From JALZKA01 sp963754045 (GTDB lineage Bacteria; Actinomycetota; Thermoleophilia; Solirubrobacterales; 70-9), in the NCBI GenBank assembly GCA_963754045.1, contig CAVWEN010000002.1, positions 806,001-870,000 of the forward strand: a DNA stretch of 64,000 nt, given 5' to 3'. Under the pieces are notes generated by a model. It was not told the origin of the DNA and did not search any database. It saw nothing but the letters and a program-made list of their open reading frames with translations. Shown piece after piece: positions 1 to 7,808 of this stretch (position 1 is its first letter; each line of letters begins with the position of its first letter). A program made the translations under genes and the position numbers.

Positions 1-119
1 CAGCCATTGCTACGGTCGGGTAACAGTAGCTGCGGCGGCGGCCGGGTGCCACGGTGTCTGAAGCTATGCTCCCCGATTGACTGGTCAGTCAACGCCGGTC
101 CGGAGGAGTTTCCCGCACG
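1..119. other. Intergenic leader before the amidase-TetR operon
   Basis: No convincing gene is seen in these bases. They hold the upstream region of the first operon: a 16-base palindrome at 77-92 and a purine-rich ribosome binding site (GGAGGAG, 102-108) about 11 bases before the ATG at 120. Any gene to the left lies outside the window. Confidence 0.6.
77..92. promoter_or_regulatory. Palindromic TetR-type operator candidate
   Basis: The sequence TTGACTGGTCAGTCAA has perfect 7-base arms (TTGACTG/CAGTCAA) around a 2-base centre. Palindromes of this length and composition are typical TetR-family operators. It sits 27 bases before the start of an operon whose second gene encodes a TetR regulator, so autoregulation is the simplest reading (inference). 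Confidence 0.6.
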
Positions 120-947
120 ATGCGCGCCGCAGTAGTACAGCTCAACTCGAACGCCGATCGAGCTCGCAATACCGAGCTCGCCGAAGCAGGGATCAGGGCC
201 GCCGCAGGAGACGGCGCCGAGCTGATCGTCCTGCCCGAGAAGTGGAACCTGCTCGCCTCGGGCGAGGAGATGGCCGCTGGCGCCGAGCGCCTTGACGGCC
301 CGAGCATCAATGCCGCACGCGGGTGGGCGCGGGAACTCGGGTGCGCCCTCGTGGCCGGCTCGGTCACCGAGCGTGCGGACGACGGGGGCAAGCCCTACAA
401 CACGTCGGTCGCGATCTCGCCGAGCGGTGACGTCGAGGCCGTGTATCGCAAGATCCATCTCTTCGACGTGGATGTCGCCGACGTCGCCTATCGCGAGTCC
501 GACCACGAGCGGCACGGTGAGGATCTCGCGGCCGCGTCGCTTGCCGGGCTCGAGCTCGGTATGACCGTTTGTTACGACCTGCGCTTTCCGGAGCTCTACC
601 GGATCCTCGCCCTCGGGGGAGCGGACGCGATCTCGATCCCCTCGGCGTTCACCGCGACCACCGGTCGCGCCCATTGGAGCGTGCTGCTGCGGGCCAGGGC
701 GATCGAGAATGCCGTATTCGTGCTGGCCGCCAACCAGTTCGGCCGGGCGGCTCCGCAGCACGACTCGCATGGGCACTCCGCCATCGTCGGGCCGTGGGGA
801 GACGTGTTGGCAGAGGTCGGCGACGGTGCCACCCACGTGTGCGCCGATCTGGATCTGGCTGAGCTCGCGCGGGTGCGGGAGTCGCTGCCGGCCCTCGCGA
901 ACCGCGTGCCGGCCGCGTACCGGTGGCCCGCGGAGGTGGGTGCCTGA
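120..947 (+). CDS. Nitrilase-superfamily carbon-nitrogen hydrolase (omega-amidase-like)
   Basis: A 275-residue cytosolic hydrolase predicted to cleave a small amide or deaminated-glutamine type substrate. The Glu-Lys-Cys triad of the nitrilase fold is visible: Glu in LPEKWNLL near residue 40, Lys in YRKIHLFD near 112, and Cys in TVCYDLRFPE near 153. YDLRFPELYR is typical of the NIT1/NIT2 branch. The ATG at 120 has a good ribosome binding site. Its stop overlaps the start of the TetR gene by one base (TGATG), so the two are co-translated. The exact substrate cannot be read from sequence. Confidence 0.88.
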   Translation: MRAAVVQLNSNADRARNTELAEAGIRAAAGDGAELIVLPEKWNLLASGEEMAAGAERLDGPSINAARGWARELGCALVAGSVTERADDGGKPYNTSVAISPSGDVEAVYRKIHLFDVDVADVAYRESDHERHGEDLAAASLAGLELGMTVCYDLRFPELYRILALGGADAISIPSAFTATTGRAHWSVLLRARAIENAVFVLAANQFGRAAPQHDSHGHSAIVGPWGDVLAEVGDGATHVCADLDLAELARVRESLPALANRVPAAYRWPAEVGA

Positions 948-1549
948 TGGCCAAGGCCCCGCCGGTCGACCGCCGCCGCCAGATCCTCGACGCTGCGATT
1001 CGCGTCTTCGCCCGCCAGGGCTTCCACTCGTGCCGCGTCTCGGACATCGCGGACGAGGCGGGCGTCGCCTACGGCCTCGTCTACCACTACTTTCCTTCCA
1101 AGGACGACGTGATGAGCGAGCTCTTCACCGAGCGCTGGTTGCTGCTCCTCGCCGCGATCGACGAGGTCGACGGCCGCAACGCCCCCGCCCGCGAGAAGCT
1201 CGACGCGGTCGCCGGTTTCATCATCGACTCCTACCGTCACGACCCCGAGCTGATGCAGGTGATCATCGTGGAGGTCACCCGTGCCGCCAACTCGTTCGGG
1301 CGCACCCATCTGCCCGAGATCAACCGCGCCTACGAGTCGATCGCAAAGATCGTCTCGGACGCCCAGGCGAGCGGTGCGTTCCGTGATGACATCGACCCTC
1401 AGCTCGCCTCGATGTGGTTCTACGGCGCGATCGAGCAGCTGCTCTCGGCCTGGGTGTTCGAGCTGATCCCGGCCGGCGACGAGTCGTTCGCGCGTGCAAG
1501 AACCATGGTGGTCGAGACCGTCTGCGGCGGGCTCGAGAGTCGTTCCTGA
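947..1549 (+). CDS. TetR/AcrR-family transcriptional regulator
   Basis: A 200-residue regulator. The N-terminal helix-turn-helix is clear: RRRQILDAAIRVFARQGF, then a recognition helix in VAYGLVYHYFPSKDDV. The C-terminal ligand domain has the helical pattern of FadR/AcrR-like repressors and may sense a fatty-acyl or aromatic ligand (inference). The start is set at the ATG in TGATG, one base overlapping the amidase stop. The palindrome at 77-92 upstream of the operon is its likely operator. Confidence 0.9.
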   Translation: MAKAPPVDRRRQILDAAIRVFARQGFHSCRVSDIADEAGVAYGLVYHYFPSKDDVMSELFTERWLLLLAAIDEVDGRNAPAREKLDAVAGFIIDSYRHDPELMQVIIVEVTRAANSFGRTHLPEINRAYESIAKIVSDAQASGAFRDDIDPQLASMWFYGAIEQLLSAWVFELIPAGDESFARARTMVVETVCGGLESRS

Positions 1550-1562
1550 TTTACTGGCGCCC

Positions 1563-1697
1563 GTGGATAACGACATCGTCCGCCGACTCATCTGGACCGG
1601 CCTGCTGGCCGGTACCGGCGCTCTCGCAAGCGTTGCAGCGCATCGCATCGCGAGCGCTATCTACCTTCGAGCCTTCGGCGAGGAGCCGCCGGAATGA
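1563..1697 (+). CDS. Small membrane protein, DUF4235-like
   Basis: A 44-residue product starting at GTG 1563, with one hydrophobic segment (WTGLLAGTGALASVAAH) and a short acidic tail ending EEPPE. It is shorter than usual DUF4235 proteins but occupies their usual place directly before a holin-like protein and a DUF3618 protein. Its stop overlaps the next ATG as ATGA at 1694-1697. Function is unknown; a role in the cell envelope is only suggested by context. Confidence 0.6.
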   Translation: MDNDIVRRLIWTGLLAGTGALASVAAHRIASAIYLRAFGEEPPE

Positions 1698-2122
1698 GCA
1701 ACGGGGCCGCGGGCCCGCCCACTCCCGAGGAGCAGCGCAGCCTGGGGGAGATGGTTCTCGACGTCTCCGAGCGCACGTCGCTTTTGATCCGCGAGGAGAT
1801 CGAGCTCGCGAAGACGGAGGTGACCGAGAAGGTCACCAAGCTGGTCAAGGGTTCGGTCGTCGGGATCATCGCCGGCGTGCTCGCATTCCTCGGATTCATC
1901 ATGCTGATGCATGCCTTCGCCTGGCTGCTGAATGACCTATTTTTCGGCGACACGGTCTGGCTCGGCTTCCTGGTGGAGGCCCTTCTGTGGTTCGCCGTCG
2001 CGGCCGGCGCCGGACTGTTCGCCTACCGATCGTTGAAGGCAGGTGCGCCCCCAGCGCCTGCGATGGCGATCGAGGAGGCAAGAGAGATTCGCGACACGCT
2101 TGGGGCAGGCAGCGATGGCTGA
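1694..2122 (+). CDS. Phage-holin-like (DUF1469 type) integral membrane protein
   Basis: A 142-residue protein. The N-terminal half is an amphipathic, charged helix (SERTSLLIREEIELAKTEV) and is followed by two long hydrophobic segments near residues 55-80 and 88-110. This layout is that of the actinobacterial Phage_holin_3_6/DUF1469 family, chromosomal envelope proteins despite the name. It is translationally coupled to the genes on both sides: ATGA overlap upstream and an 8-base overlap downstream. No other phage gene is nearby. Confidence 0.8.
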   Translation: MSNGAAGPPTPEEQRSLGEMVLDVSERTSLLIREEIELAKTEVTEKVTKLVKGSVVGIIAGVLAFLGFIMLMHAFAWLLNDLFFGDTVWLGFLVEALLWFAVAAGAGLFAYRSLKAGAPPAPAMAIEEAREIRDTLGAGSDG

Positions 2123-2384
2123 CGGCGAGATCGTCCGCGGCACGTCGGGCGGCGTCGACCGTCCGATCCGGCCGGCGCCGGGTACCCGCTCCGCCGAGCA
2201 GATCCGCAACGACATCGTTCGGGAGCGCGAGGAGCTGGGACGCTCCGTGGACGCGCTTCGGGGCCGCGTCGGCGAGCTGACCAACTGGCGCCGCCAGGTA
2301 CGCGAGCACAAGCGCGAACTGGCGATCGGCGCGGCCGTCGTCGGTTTCGCGGTCGGCGGCCTGCTCGCCCTGCGCCGCCGCTAG
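2115..2384 (+). CDS. DUF3618-family membrane-anchored protein
   Basis: An 89-residue protein starting at ATG 2115. The motif RSAEQIRNDIVREREELGRS, followed by a helix with regular heptad charges, is the DUF3618 hallmark. A single C-terminal transmembrane segment (AIGAAVVGFAVGGLLAL) ends in an RRR anchor. It forms a trio with the two preceding small proteins. The family function is unknown. Confidence 0.82.
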   Translation: MADGEIVRGTSGGVDRPIRPAPGTRSAEQIRNDIVREREELGRSVDALRGRVGELTNWRRQVREHKRELAIGAAVVGFAVGGLLALRRR

Positions 2385-2389
2385 CCGGG

Positions 2390-3277
2390 TTAGCCCAGCG
2401 CGTCGGGCGGCACGCCGCCGATGCCCAACAGACCTGGACCGATGTGCGCGCCGATCACGGGCCCGACCTCTGAGACGAAGACCGGGTCCGAGCCGAAGAT
2501 CTGACGCCCCTCCTCGACGAGGTGACGCGCGGTTTCGGGATCGTGGATGTGCTGGACCACCCACGAGGTGGCGCCGGCCTCCTTGCGCTCCCGGGCGAAC
2601 TCGACCATGCGCTCGAATGCGCGACGCCGGGTTCGGACCCGTTCGACCGGCGTGATCTCTTCCTCGAGCGTGAGTATCGGCTTGATCTGCAGCGCCGAGC
2701 CGAGCCATGCTTGCGCCGACCCGATCCGCCCACCCTTGCGCAGGTACTCGAGCGTGTCGATCGCGAACCACATCTTCAACACCGCGCGTAGGCGCTCGGC
2801 GGCGGCCAGGACACCGTCGCCGGCCTCCCCGCGCGTAGCGGCCCGCGCTGCGGCCATGGCCATCAGCGCGGTGCCGCCGCAGGCCGAGCGACTGTCGAGT
2901 ACCTGAATCCGCTCCCCGCCCTTGCCCTCGTCGGTCAGCTTTGCCTTGGTCTGGAGAGCCGACTCGCACGTGCCGGAGATGCCGGCCGAGAGGTGGATGG
3001 AGACGATTTCCTTGCCGTCGGCGAGCAGGGGCTCGTAGACCTCGGCGAAGTCGCCCACCGAGGGCTGGGACGTTGTGGCGCCTTCCTTGCTGCGGCTCAG
3101 GCGTGCGTAGAAGCTGTCGTACTCGTCGGCGCCGATCTCGCTCTCTCGCCTCTGTTCGCCGTCGAGCGTGACGTACAGGCTGACTCTGTGGATGCCGTGC
3201 GACGCGACGTCCTCGTCGGTCAGATACGCCGTCGTGTCGACGACAACCGCGGTCTTCGCGTCCGTGCTCACCGTCAC
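2390..3277 (-). CDS. DegV-family fatty-acid-binding protein
   Basis: A 295-residue cytosolic DegV protein; this family binds a fatty acid and, in Firmicutes, presents it to a fatty acid kinase. Visible family motifs are VVVDTTAYLTDED at the N-terminus, ATTSQPSVGDF near residue 70, SIHLSAGISGTCESA near 95 and PILTLEEEITPVERVRT in the C-terminal half. GTG 3277 is the longest start, but AGGAAGG sits just before it and is better spaced for a second in-frame GTG at 3271. No FakA-type kinase is visible in the window. Confidence 0.9.
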   Translation of the reverse strand: MTVSTDAKTAVVVDTTAYLTDEDVASHGIHRVSLYVTLDGEQRRESEIGADEYDSFYARLSRSKEGATTSQPSVGDFAEVYEPLLADGKEIVSIHLSAGISGTCESALQTKAKLTDEGKGGERIQVLDSRSACGGTALMAMAAARAATRGEAGDGVLAAAERLRAVLKMWFAIDTLEYLRKGGRIGSAQAWLGSALQIKPILTLEEEITPVERVRTRRRAFERMVEFARERKEAGATSWVVQHIHDPETARHLVEEGRQIFGSDPVFVSEVGPVIGAHIGPGLLGIGGVPPDALG

Positions 3278-3328
3278 CTTCCTATCAGGTTGCGGGCGAA
3301 CGGCCGGGCCCGGTTACGATCGCTCGCG

Positions 3329-4390
3329 ATGGCCAAGACCCTGGTTACAGGCGCCACAGGCTTCATCGGCTCCCACGTTGCCCGGGCACTGGCCAAGCGG
3401 GGGGACGAGCTCCGCCTGCTGGTTCGCCGCAGCTCCGATCTGGATCCGCTCGAGGATTTGGATTTCGAGCGGGTGCGAGGGGACGTCACCGATCGCCGGG
3501 CGGTGCGGCGAGCGATGGAGGGCGTCGACCGGGTCTTTCACGTCGCGGGCAGGACCTCGCTTCGCTCCCAGGATCGAGCGAGTGTTTTTGAGACGAACGT
3601 GAAGGGAACGCGCAACGTCTTGGAGGCGGCGCTGGCGGCTGGGGTCGAACGGGTCGTTCACACGTCGACGGTCGGAGCGATCGGGGTGGCGAAGCCCGAG
3701 GGCACGATCGACGAGACCGCGAGCTTCGATATCGGCCACCTCGGGATCACCTACGTCAACTCCAAGCACGAAGCTGAGCTGGAGGCGTTGCGGGCGGTCG
3801 CCCGTGGTCTTGATGTCGTGATGGTCAACCCGTCCTTCGTGTTGGGGCCCGACGCCCCCGGCGGCACCTCGATGGGGCTGGTCAAACGGTTCCTCGAGCG
3901 GCGGATCCCCGCCTATGTCAACGGGGCGCTGAACGTGGTGGACGTGCGCGACGTGGCCAAGGGCCACCTTCAGGCCGACCGGAAGGGCAAGACGGGCGAG
4001 CGCTACATCCTCTCGGGCCGCAACTTCACCCTGGACCGTTTGTTCGCCGACCTGTCGCGGATCTCGGGCGTGCCCGCGCCCGAGCTGAAGCTGCCGGGCC
4101 CTGTGCTGCTGAGGATCCTGGAGGCAGGTTCCCGCGCCCGGCTGCCGTTGCCCACCGCCCCGGACGAGGTCCGCTCGGCGATGCTCTGGTGGACATACCG
4201 CAACACGAAGGCCAAGCGCGAGTTGGGCTTCAAAGCACGCCCGCACGAAGAAACGCTCGAAGCGGCTGTCCAGTGGCAGTCGGACATTCTCGGCGACCGG
4301 GTGGGAGGTGGCGGCGCCGGTCTCGAGCAGCTGGCGATCACCGCGCTTGGACGGGCGCTTCGCGTTGGGGAGCGGGTGCGCAATCGATGA
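3329..4390 (+). CDS. NAD-dependent epimerase/dehydratase, HpnA-like extended SDR
   Basis: A 353-residue extended short-chain dehydrogenase. The Rossmann motif GATGFIGSH is at residues 8-16 and the catalytic YVNSK at about 145. The middle and C-terminal segments (VVMVNPSFVLGPD, PAYVNGALNVVDVRDVAKGH, GERYILSGRNFT) resemble the hopanoid-associated sugar epimerase HpnA. A related dehydrogenase (CerR) acts in bacterial ceramide synthesis, so a lipid ketoreductase role is a second possibility. The ATG at 3329 lies 51 bases from the divergent DegV gene. It overlaps the next gene by ATGA. Confidence 0.82.
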   Translation: MAKTLVTGATGFIGSHVARALAKRGDELRLLVRRSSDLDPLEDLDFERVRGDVTDRRAVRRAMEGVDRVFHVAGRTSLRSQDRASVFETNVKGTRNVLEAALAAGVERVVHTSTVGAIGVAKPEGTIDETASFDIGHLGITYVNSKHEAELEALRAVARGLDVVMVNPSFVLGPDAPGGTSMGLVKRFLERRIPAYVNGALNVVDVRDVAKGHLQADRKGKTGERYILSGRNFTLDRLFADLSRISGVPAPELKLPGPVLLRILEAGSRARLPLPTAPDEVRSAMLWWTYRNTKAKRELGFKARPHEETLEAAVQWQSDILGDRVGGGGAGLEQLAITALGRALRVGERVRNR

Positions 4391-4662
4391 ACGACGAGCG
4401 CTCCGAAGTCATTCTCTATCGCTGCCCGACCCCGACGAACTTCCTCTGTCCGTGTGGGGCTGCGGCTCGCCGCCTGCGCAGGAGCGGGGTTGAGTACCGG
4501 ACGGAGCGGGTTCCGTATCGCAAGTCGTCGCGGCCCGAGATCGTCGAGCTCACCTCGCAGCGCCGGGTGCCCGTGCTTCTGGACGGGGACGAGATCGTCC
4601 ACGACTCGAAGCGGATCATCGAATACTTGGATTGGAAGAAATCGCAGACTCCCGGCGGATGA
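4387..4662 (+). CDS. Glutathione S-transferase N-terminal/glutaredoxin-like small protein
   Basis: A 91-residue stand-alone thioredoxin-fold domain. ILYRCPTPTNFLCPCGAAAR carries a CPC in place of the usual CxxC, followed by the conserved cis-proline stretch RRVPVLLDGDEIVHDSKRIIEYL, typical of GST N-terminal domains. No C-terminal helical GST domain follows. It is coupled to the epimerase gene by an ATGA overlap. Actinobacteria lack glutathione as main thiol, so the true partner thiol is unknown. Confidence 0.75.
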   Translation: MNDERSEVILYRCPTPTNFLCPCGAAARRLRRSGVEYRTERVPYRKSSRPEIVELTSQRRVPVLLDGDEIVHDSKRIIEYLDWKKSQTPGG

Positions 4663-4673
4663 CGGCCGCGGGC

Positions 4674-4681
4674 TATACAAT
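4674..4681 (+). promoter_or_regulatory. Candidate -10 box for erpA
   Basis: TATACAAT is an isolated AT-rich stretch in GC-rich surroundings, ending 9 bases before the erpA ATG. If used as a -10 element, transcription would begin very near or at the start codon, implying a leaderless or near-leaderless mRNA. No clear -35 is seen at the proper distance. Confidence 0.35.
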
Positions 4682-4689
4682 GTAAAGCG

Positions 4690-5058
4690 ATGGACACCCC
4701 AAACGATGCGATCAGCCTCTCCGATATCGCGGCCGACAAGATCAAGGCCCTGACCGAGGCAAACCCCGACGAGCAGGTGCTGCGCGTCGCTGTACGCGGC
4801 GGCGGGTGCTCGGGTTTTCAGTATGCGCTTGCCCTCGACAGCGCGAAGGATGAGGACCACGTCTTCGAACACAAGGGCGTCTCAGTGGTCGTCGACAAGG
4901 TTTCGATGCAGTTCGTGTTCGGCTCTGAGGTCGACTACGTCGAAGGCCTCCAAGGCGCCGGCTTCACCGTCAACAACCCGAACGTTGTCGCCGCCTGCGG
5001 CTGCGGCTCTTCCTTCCAGGTGAAGGAAGACGCACCGGGCGCGCCCGCAGCCGTATAG
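4690..5058 (+). CDS. erpA: Iron-sulfur cluster insertion protein (IscA/ErpA/HesB family)
   Basis: A 122-residue A-type Fe-S carrier. All three cluster-binding cysteines are present: one in RGGGCSGFQYAL near residue 38 and two in the C-terminal CGCGSSF near 104-106. It would receive [2Fe-2S]/[4Fe-4S] clusters from the SUF machinery and pass them to apo-enzymes in the cytosol. Its TAG stop overlaps the presumed ATA start of the downstream ABC-F gene. CGFS glutaredoxin and BolA genes, its usual functional partners, lie 3 kb away. Confidence 0.93.
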   Translation: MDTPNDAISLSDIAADKIKALTEANPDEQVLRVAVRGGGCSGFQYALALDSAKDEDHVFEHKGVSVVVDKVSMQFVFGSEVDYVEGLQGAGFTVNNPNVVAACGCGSSFQVKEDAPGAPAAV

Positions 5059-6935
5059 CTACGGTCACCGTCTCCGGCCTCGCCAAGCACGTTGGCGAAC
5101 GGCGGCTTTTCAGCGACGTCTCGTTCAAGCTCGAGCGCCGCGACCGGATGACGCTGTCGGGCGTCAACGGCTCCGGAAAAACGACCTTGCTGCGCATCCT
5201 CGCGGGCGATCGTGCCGACGTCGGGCGAGTCGTGCTGGGCAAGGGGGTGCGCGTCGCGCTGCACGACCAGAGCCCGCCTCGCGAGCAAGGTGTGACGCTC
5301 GAGGAGTATGTGATGTCGGGGCTCGATTGGGTGGCCGACATCGAGCGGGAGCTCAGCGAGCTGGAGACCCGCATGGCGGCCGACTCGGGCGAAGCGACGC
5401 TCTCGGCCTACGCCGACGCACAGGCGCGCCTCGAGCATGCCGGTGGCTACCGGTGGCGCGATCGTGCTCACGCCACCGTGCGCGGACTCGGTTTCGGCGA
5501 GGCCGAGATGGGCCGCGGTCTCGGGAGTTTCTCGGGCGGTGAGCTGACCCGCGCCTCGCTGGCTCGTGCGCTGGCCTCGCAGCCCGATCTGCTGCTGCTG
5601 GACGAGCCCACCAACCACCTTGACATCAGCTCGCTCGAATGGCTCGAGGACTATCTGGGCGATGTCGATGCGGCCGTGGTGCTGGTCGCTCACGATCGCT
5701 GGTTCCTCGAGTCGGTCGGCACGTCAGTCCTCGAACTGGAGGGCGGTCGCGGCCGCTACTTCAGTGGCCCCTGGCACGCATGGCGGGCGGAAAAGGCCGC
5801 GCGAGAACTCTCGCTGGGTCGCGATGCCGAGCGCCGCGAGGCCGAGATCGCGCGCATGGAGCGATTCGTCGATCGCTTCCGGGCCAAGGCGAGCAAGGCG
5901 CGCCAGGCACAGTCGAAGCTGAAGTCGATCGAGCGACTGCGCGAGGGCGCGCCCGCGAAGGGGGGCGCTTCCCAGGGCTCGCTCGCGTTTAGCTTCGGCG
6001 CGGCCGAGCGCTCCGGACGCGTTGCCCTGGAGGTGAAGGATGCGCGGCTGGTAGCCGGCGAGCGGGAGCTGCTGCGCGACGGCGAGTTGTGGGTCGAGCG
6101 CGGCGAGCACGTCTGCCTGATCGGCCCGAACGGCTCGGGCAAGTCCACGCTCGTGCAGGCATTGGCGGGGCGCCGCGAGCTCGACGGTGGCCGGCTCTCG
6201 GTCGGCCACAACGTCGAGCTCGGCTACCTCTCCCAGCACGCGGAGCTACCCGACGACGACCAGATCACCGCGCTGTCCCACGCGCAGCGGTCGACCGGAC
6301 TCTCGGAGGCAAAGACCCGGGGGTTGCTGGGGCGCTTCCTGTTCTCGGGCGATGATGCGCTGAAGGCGGTCACGGCGCTCTCGGGCGGCGAGGCCCAGCG
6401 TCTCGGCCTTGCGATTCTCGTCTCGGCCGGAGCGAACCTGCTGATCCTCGACGAGCCGACCAATCACCTCGACGTCGAGAGCCGCGAAGCCCTGGAGGAC
6501 GCGCTCGCCCGATACGACGGCTCGATGCTGCTCGTCTCACACGACCGCGCGCTGCTCGAGGCGGTCGGCACCCGCACGGTCGCATTCGAGGAGGGGGTGC
6601 TTCGCAACTATCCCGGCGGCTGGACCGAGTACCGCGAGGCCCGGCGTGAAGCCGCGGATACCGGGCAGGGCAGCGGCTCGGCGGGGCCGAAGGAGGCTGA
6701 CGCGAGCAGGGGCAAAGAGGCGCGCCGGCGGCGAGCCCGCGAGCGAGCGGCGGTTGCGGTCTCGCGCAAGCTCGAACGCGAGATCGAAGCGGCCGAGATC
6801 GCGCTGCGGGAGCTCGAGCAGGAGCTGGCGGACCCGGCCGCCTGGACCGGGCGCGAGGGCAAGGAGTCCGCGCGCCGCCATGAGGATGCGAAGCGCCGGC
6901 TCGAGGAACTCTACGAGCGCTGGGAGCCCGCCTAG
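5055..6935 (+). CDS. ABC-F family ATPase (two ABC domains), apparent ATA start
   Basis: A 626-residue soluble ABC-F protein, probably acting on ribosomes. Domain 1 has Walker A GVNGSGKTT (36-44), signature SGGELTRA (about 160) and LLLLDEPTNHLD. Domain 2 has GPNGSGKST (about 357), LSGGEAQRLGL and LLILDEPTNHLD. A charged linker lies between them and a coiled coil at 530-626. The first ATG (5148) falls just before Walker A and would remove the first beta strands. The family-like N-terminus ATVTVSGLAKHVGERRLF begins right after an ATA codon at 5055. No ATG, GTG or TTG lies in frame nearby, and ATA overlaps the erpA stop (ATAG). The start is therefore uncertain. Confidence 0.85.
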   Translation: MATVTVSGLAKHVGERRLFSDVSFKLERRDRMTLSGVNGSGKTTLLRILAGDRADVGRVVLGKGVRVALHDQSPPREQGVTLEEYVMSGLDWVADIERELSELETRMAADSGEATLSAYADAQARLEHAGGYRWRDRAHATVRGLGFGEAEMGRGLGSFSGGELTRASLARALASQPDLLLLDEPTNHLDISSLEWLEDYLGDVDAAVVLVAHDRWFLESVGTSVLELEGGRGRYFSGPWHAWRAEKAARELSLGRDAERREAEIARMERFVDRFRAKASKARQAQSKLKSIERLREGAPAKGGASQGSLAFSFGAAERSGRVALEVKDARLVAGERELLRDGELWVERGEHVCLIGPNGSGKSTLVQALAGRRELDGGRLSVGHNVELGYLSQHAELPDDDQITALSHAQRSTGLSEAKTRGLLGRFLFSGDDALKAVTALSGGEAQRLGLAILVSAGANLLILDEPTNHLDVESREALEDALARYDGSMLLVSHDRALLEAVGTRTVAFEEGVLRNYPGGWTEYREARREAADTGQGSGSAGPKEADASRGKEARRRRARERAAVAVSRKLEREIEAAEIALRELEQELADPAAWTGREGKESARRHEDAKRRLEELYERWEPA

Positions 6936-7729
6936 CGGGGTGCGAGCAGCAGCGCCAGCTGGCGCGATTGCGCGACGAGGGTCCCGTCGGGCGTCCAGAG
7001 CTCCCCATCCTCGTCGAAGAATCCGTCGCGCACGAGCCGGCTGGTGAACCGCCCGAGCAGCAGCGAGTCGGGAAGCGGCAGCGCGCTACGGAAGTGGATC
7101 GTGAGGTCGATCGTCGGCGCCGGGTGAAGGGCATCGAGTCGAGGCCACGGGGCAGGGAACCAGGCATCGGCGAGAACCGCGATCGCCAGCTCGTCGACCG
7201 GGCGCTCCTCGCGCAGGCCAAGCCAGCCGCCGGTAAGGCCTTCGCTTGCCTTGCTGAACGGCGGTTCACCAAACCGATGCTGCATGGTCAGGCGTTGGGT
7301 GAAGGCGGGCGGTTCGCCGCGGCCAAGGTCCTGGACTGGCTCGCGGCCCTCGGGCCCGGTGACCTCCGGTGCGGGCGCATCGGGCAGCTCCGTCCCGGGC
7401 CAGGCCTTCGAGTACGCGCCCACCGCCAGTCCGAGCAGCTCCCCGCCCTGGGTCAGTCGCGCCGTCACGGTGCTGAGCGAGCGCCCCGCTCGTTCGATGT
7501 GCGTCTCTACCTCGACGGGCCCGACCTCGGGAACGCGCAGGAAGTGCATAGTCACCGAGCGTGGAGACCGTTTCCGGTCGGCCACCGCCAGGGCCATCCC
7601 ACGCAAGACGATCGCCATGACGTAGCCACCCAGCGGGCCGCGCGGTGTGGTCCAGCCATTCGCGACCTCGCCGGACCAAACGGCCTCGCCTGCGGGCTCG
7701 AGCGCAGTGTCCTGGTCAAAGCTTCGCAT
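6932..7729 (-). CDS. Acyl-CoA thioesterase family protein (TesB/hot-dog type)
   Basis: A 265-residue double hot-dog protein. The N-terminal half carries GWTTPRGPLGGYVMAIVLRG and SVTMHFLRVPEVGPVEVET. The C-terminal half carries PTIDLTIHFRSALPLPDSLLLGRFTS, ending DGTLVAQSRQLALLL; all are characteristic of the acyl-CoA thioesterase_3/TesB-like group. It likely hydrolyses acyl-CoA in the cytosol. It converges on the ABC-F gene and the two stop codons interlock in a CTAG (6932-6935). A strong hairpin lies just upstream of its ATG. Confidence 0.8.
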   Translation of the reverse strand: MRSFDQDTALEPAGEAVWSGEVANGWTTPRGPLGGYVMAIVLRGMALAVADRKRSPRSVTMHFLRVPEVGPVEVETHIERAGRSLSTVTARLTQGGELLGLAVGAYSKAWPGTELPDAPAPEVTGPEGREPVQDLGRGEPPAFTQRLTMQHRFGEPPFSKASEGLTGGWLGLREERPVDELAIAVLADAWFPAPWPRLDALHPAPTIDLTIHFRSALPLPDSLLLGRFTSRLVRDGFFDEDGELWTPDGTLVAQSRQLALLLAPR

Positions 7730-7740
7730 CGGGCGCGAAC

Positions 7741-7767
7741 CCTAAACGGGGTCAGATCCCGATTAGG
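7741..7767 (-). terminator. Palindromic hairpin between grx and the thioesterase gene
   Basis: Arms CCTAA/TTAGG and CGGG/CCCG pair across one a:a mismatch around a 7-base loop. The hairpin is 41 bases after the glutaredoxin stop and 12 bases before the thioesterase start, so it may end the hemQ-fprA-bolA-grx transcript. It has no T-tract. Its core GGGGTCAGATCCC resembles the palindrome at 37110-37126. Confidence 0.5.
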
Positions 7768-7808
7768 TTCTGGGCGAGGCGCAGACGCCCTGGCCCCTCG
7801 GTGCGGTT

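Noticed and set aside
1694..2122. Holin-like gene as evidence of prophage
   Set aside because: This family is chromosomal in actinobacteria and here sits in its usual non-phage trio; no integrase, capsid or lysin genes are near.
1899..2969. 356-codon minus-strand frame across the holin-like and DegV region
   Set aside because: It overlaps well-supported genes on both strands and encodes an Arg/Gly-rich sequence with no motif.
5148..6935. ABC-F protein starting at the first ATG
   Set aside because: That start would begin four residues before Walker A, removing the strands and aromatic loop that all ABC-F proteins have; upstream sequence in frame matches the family.
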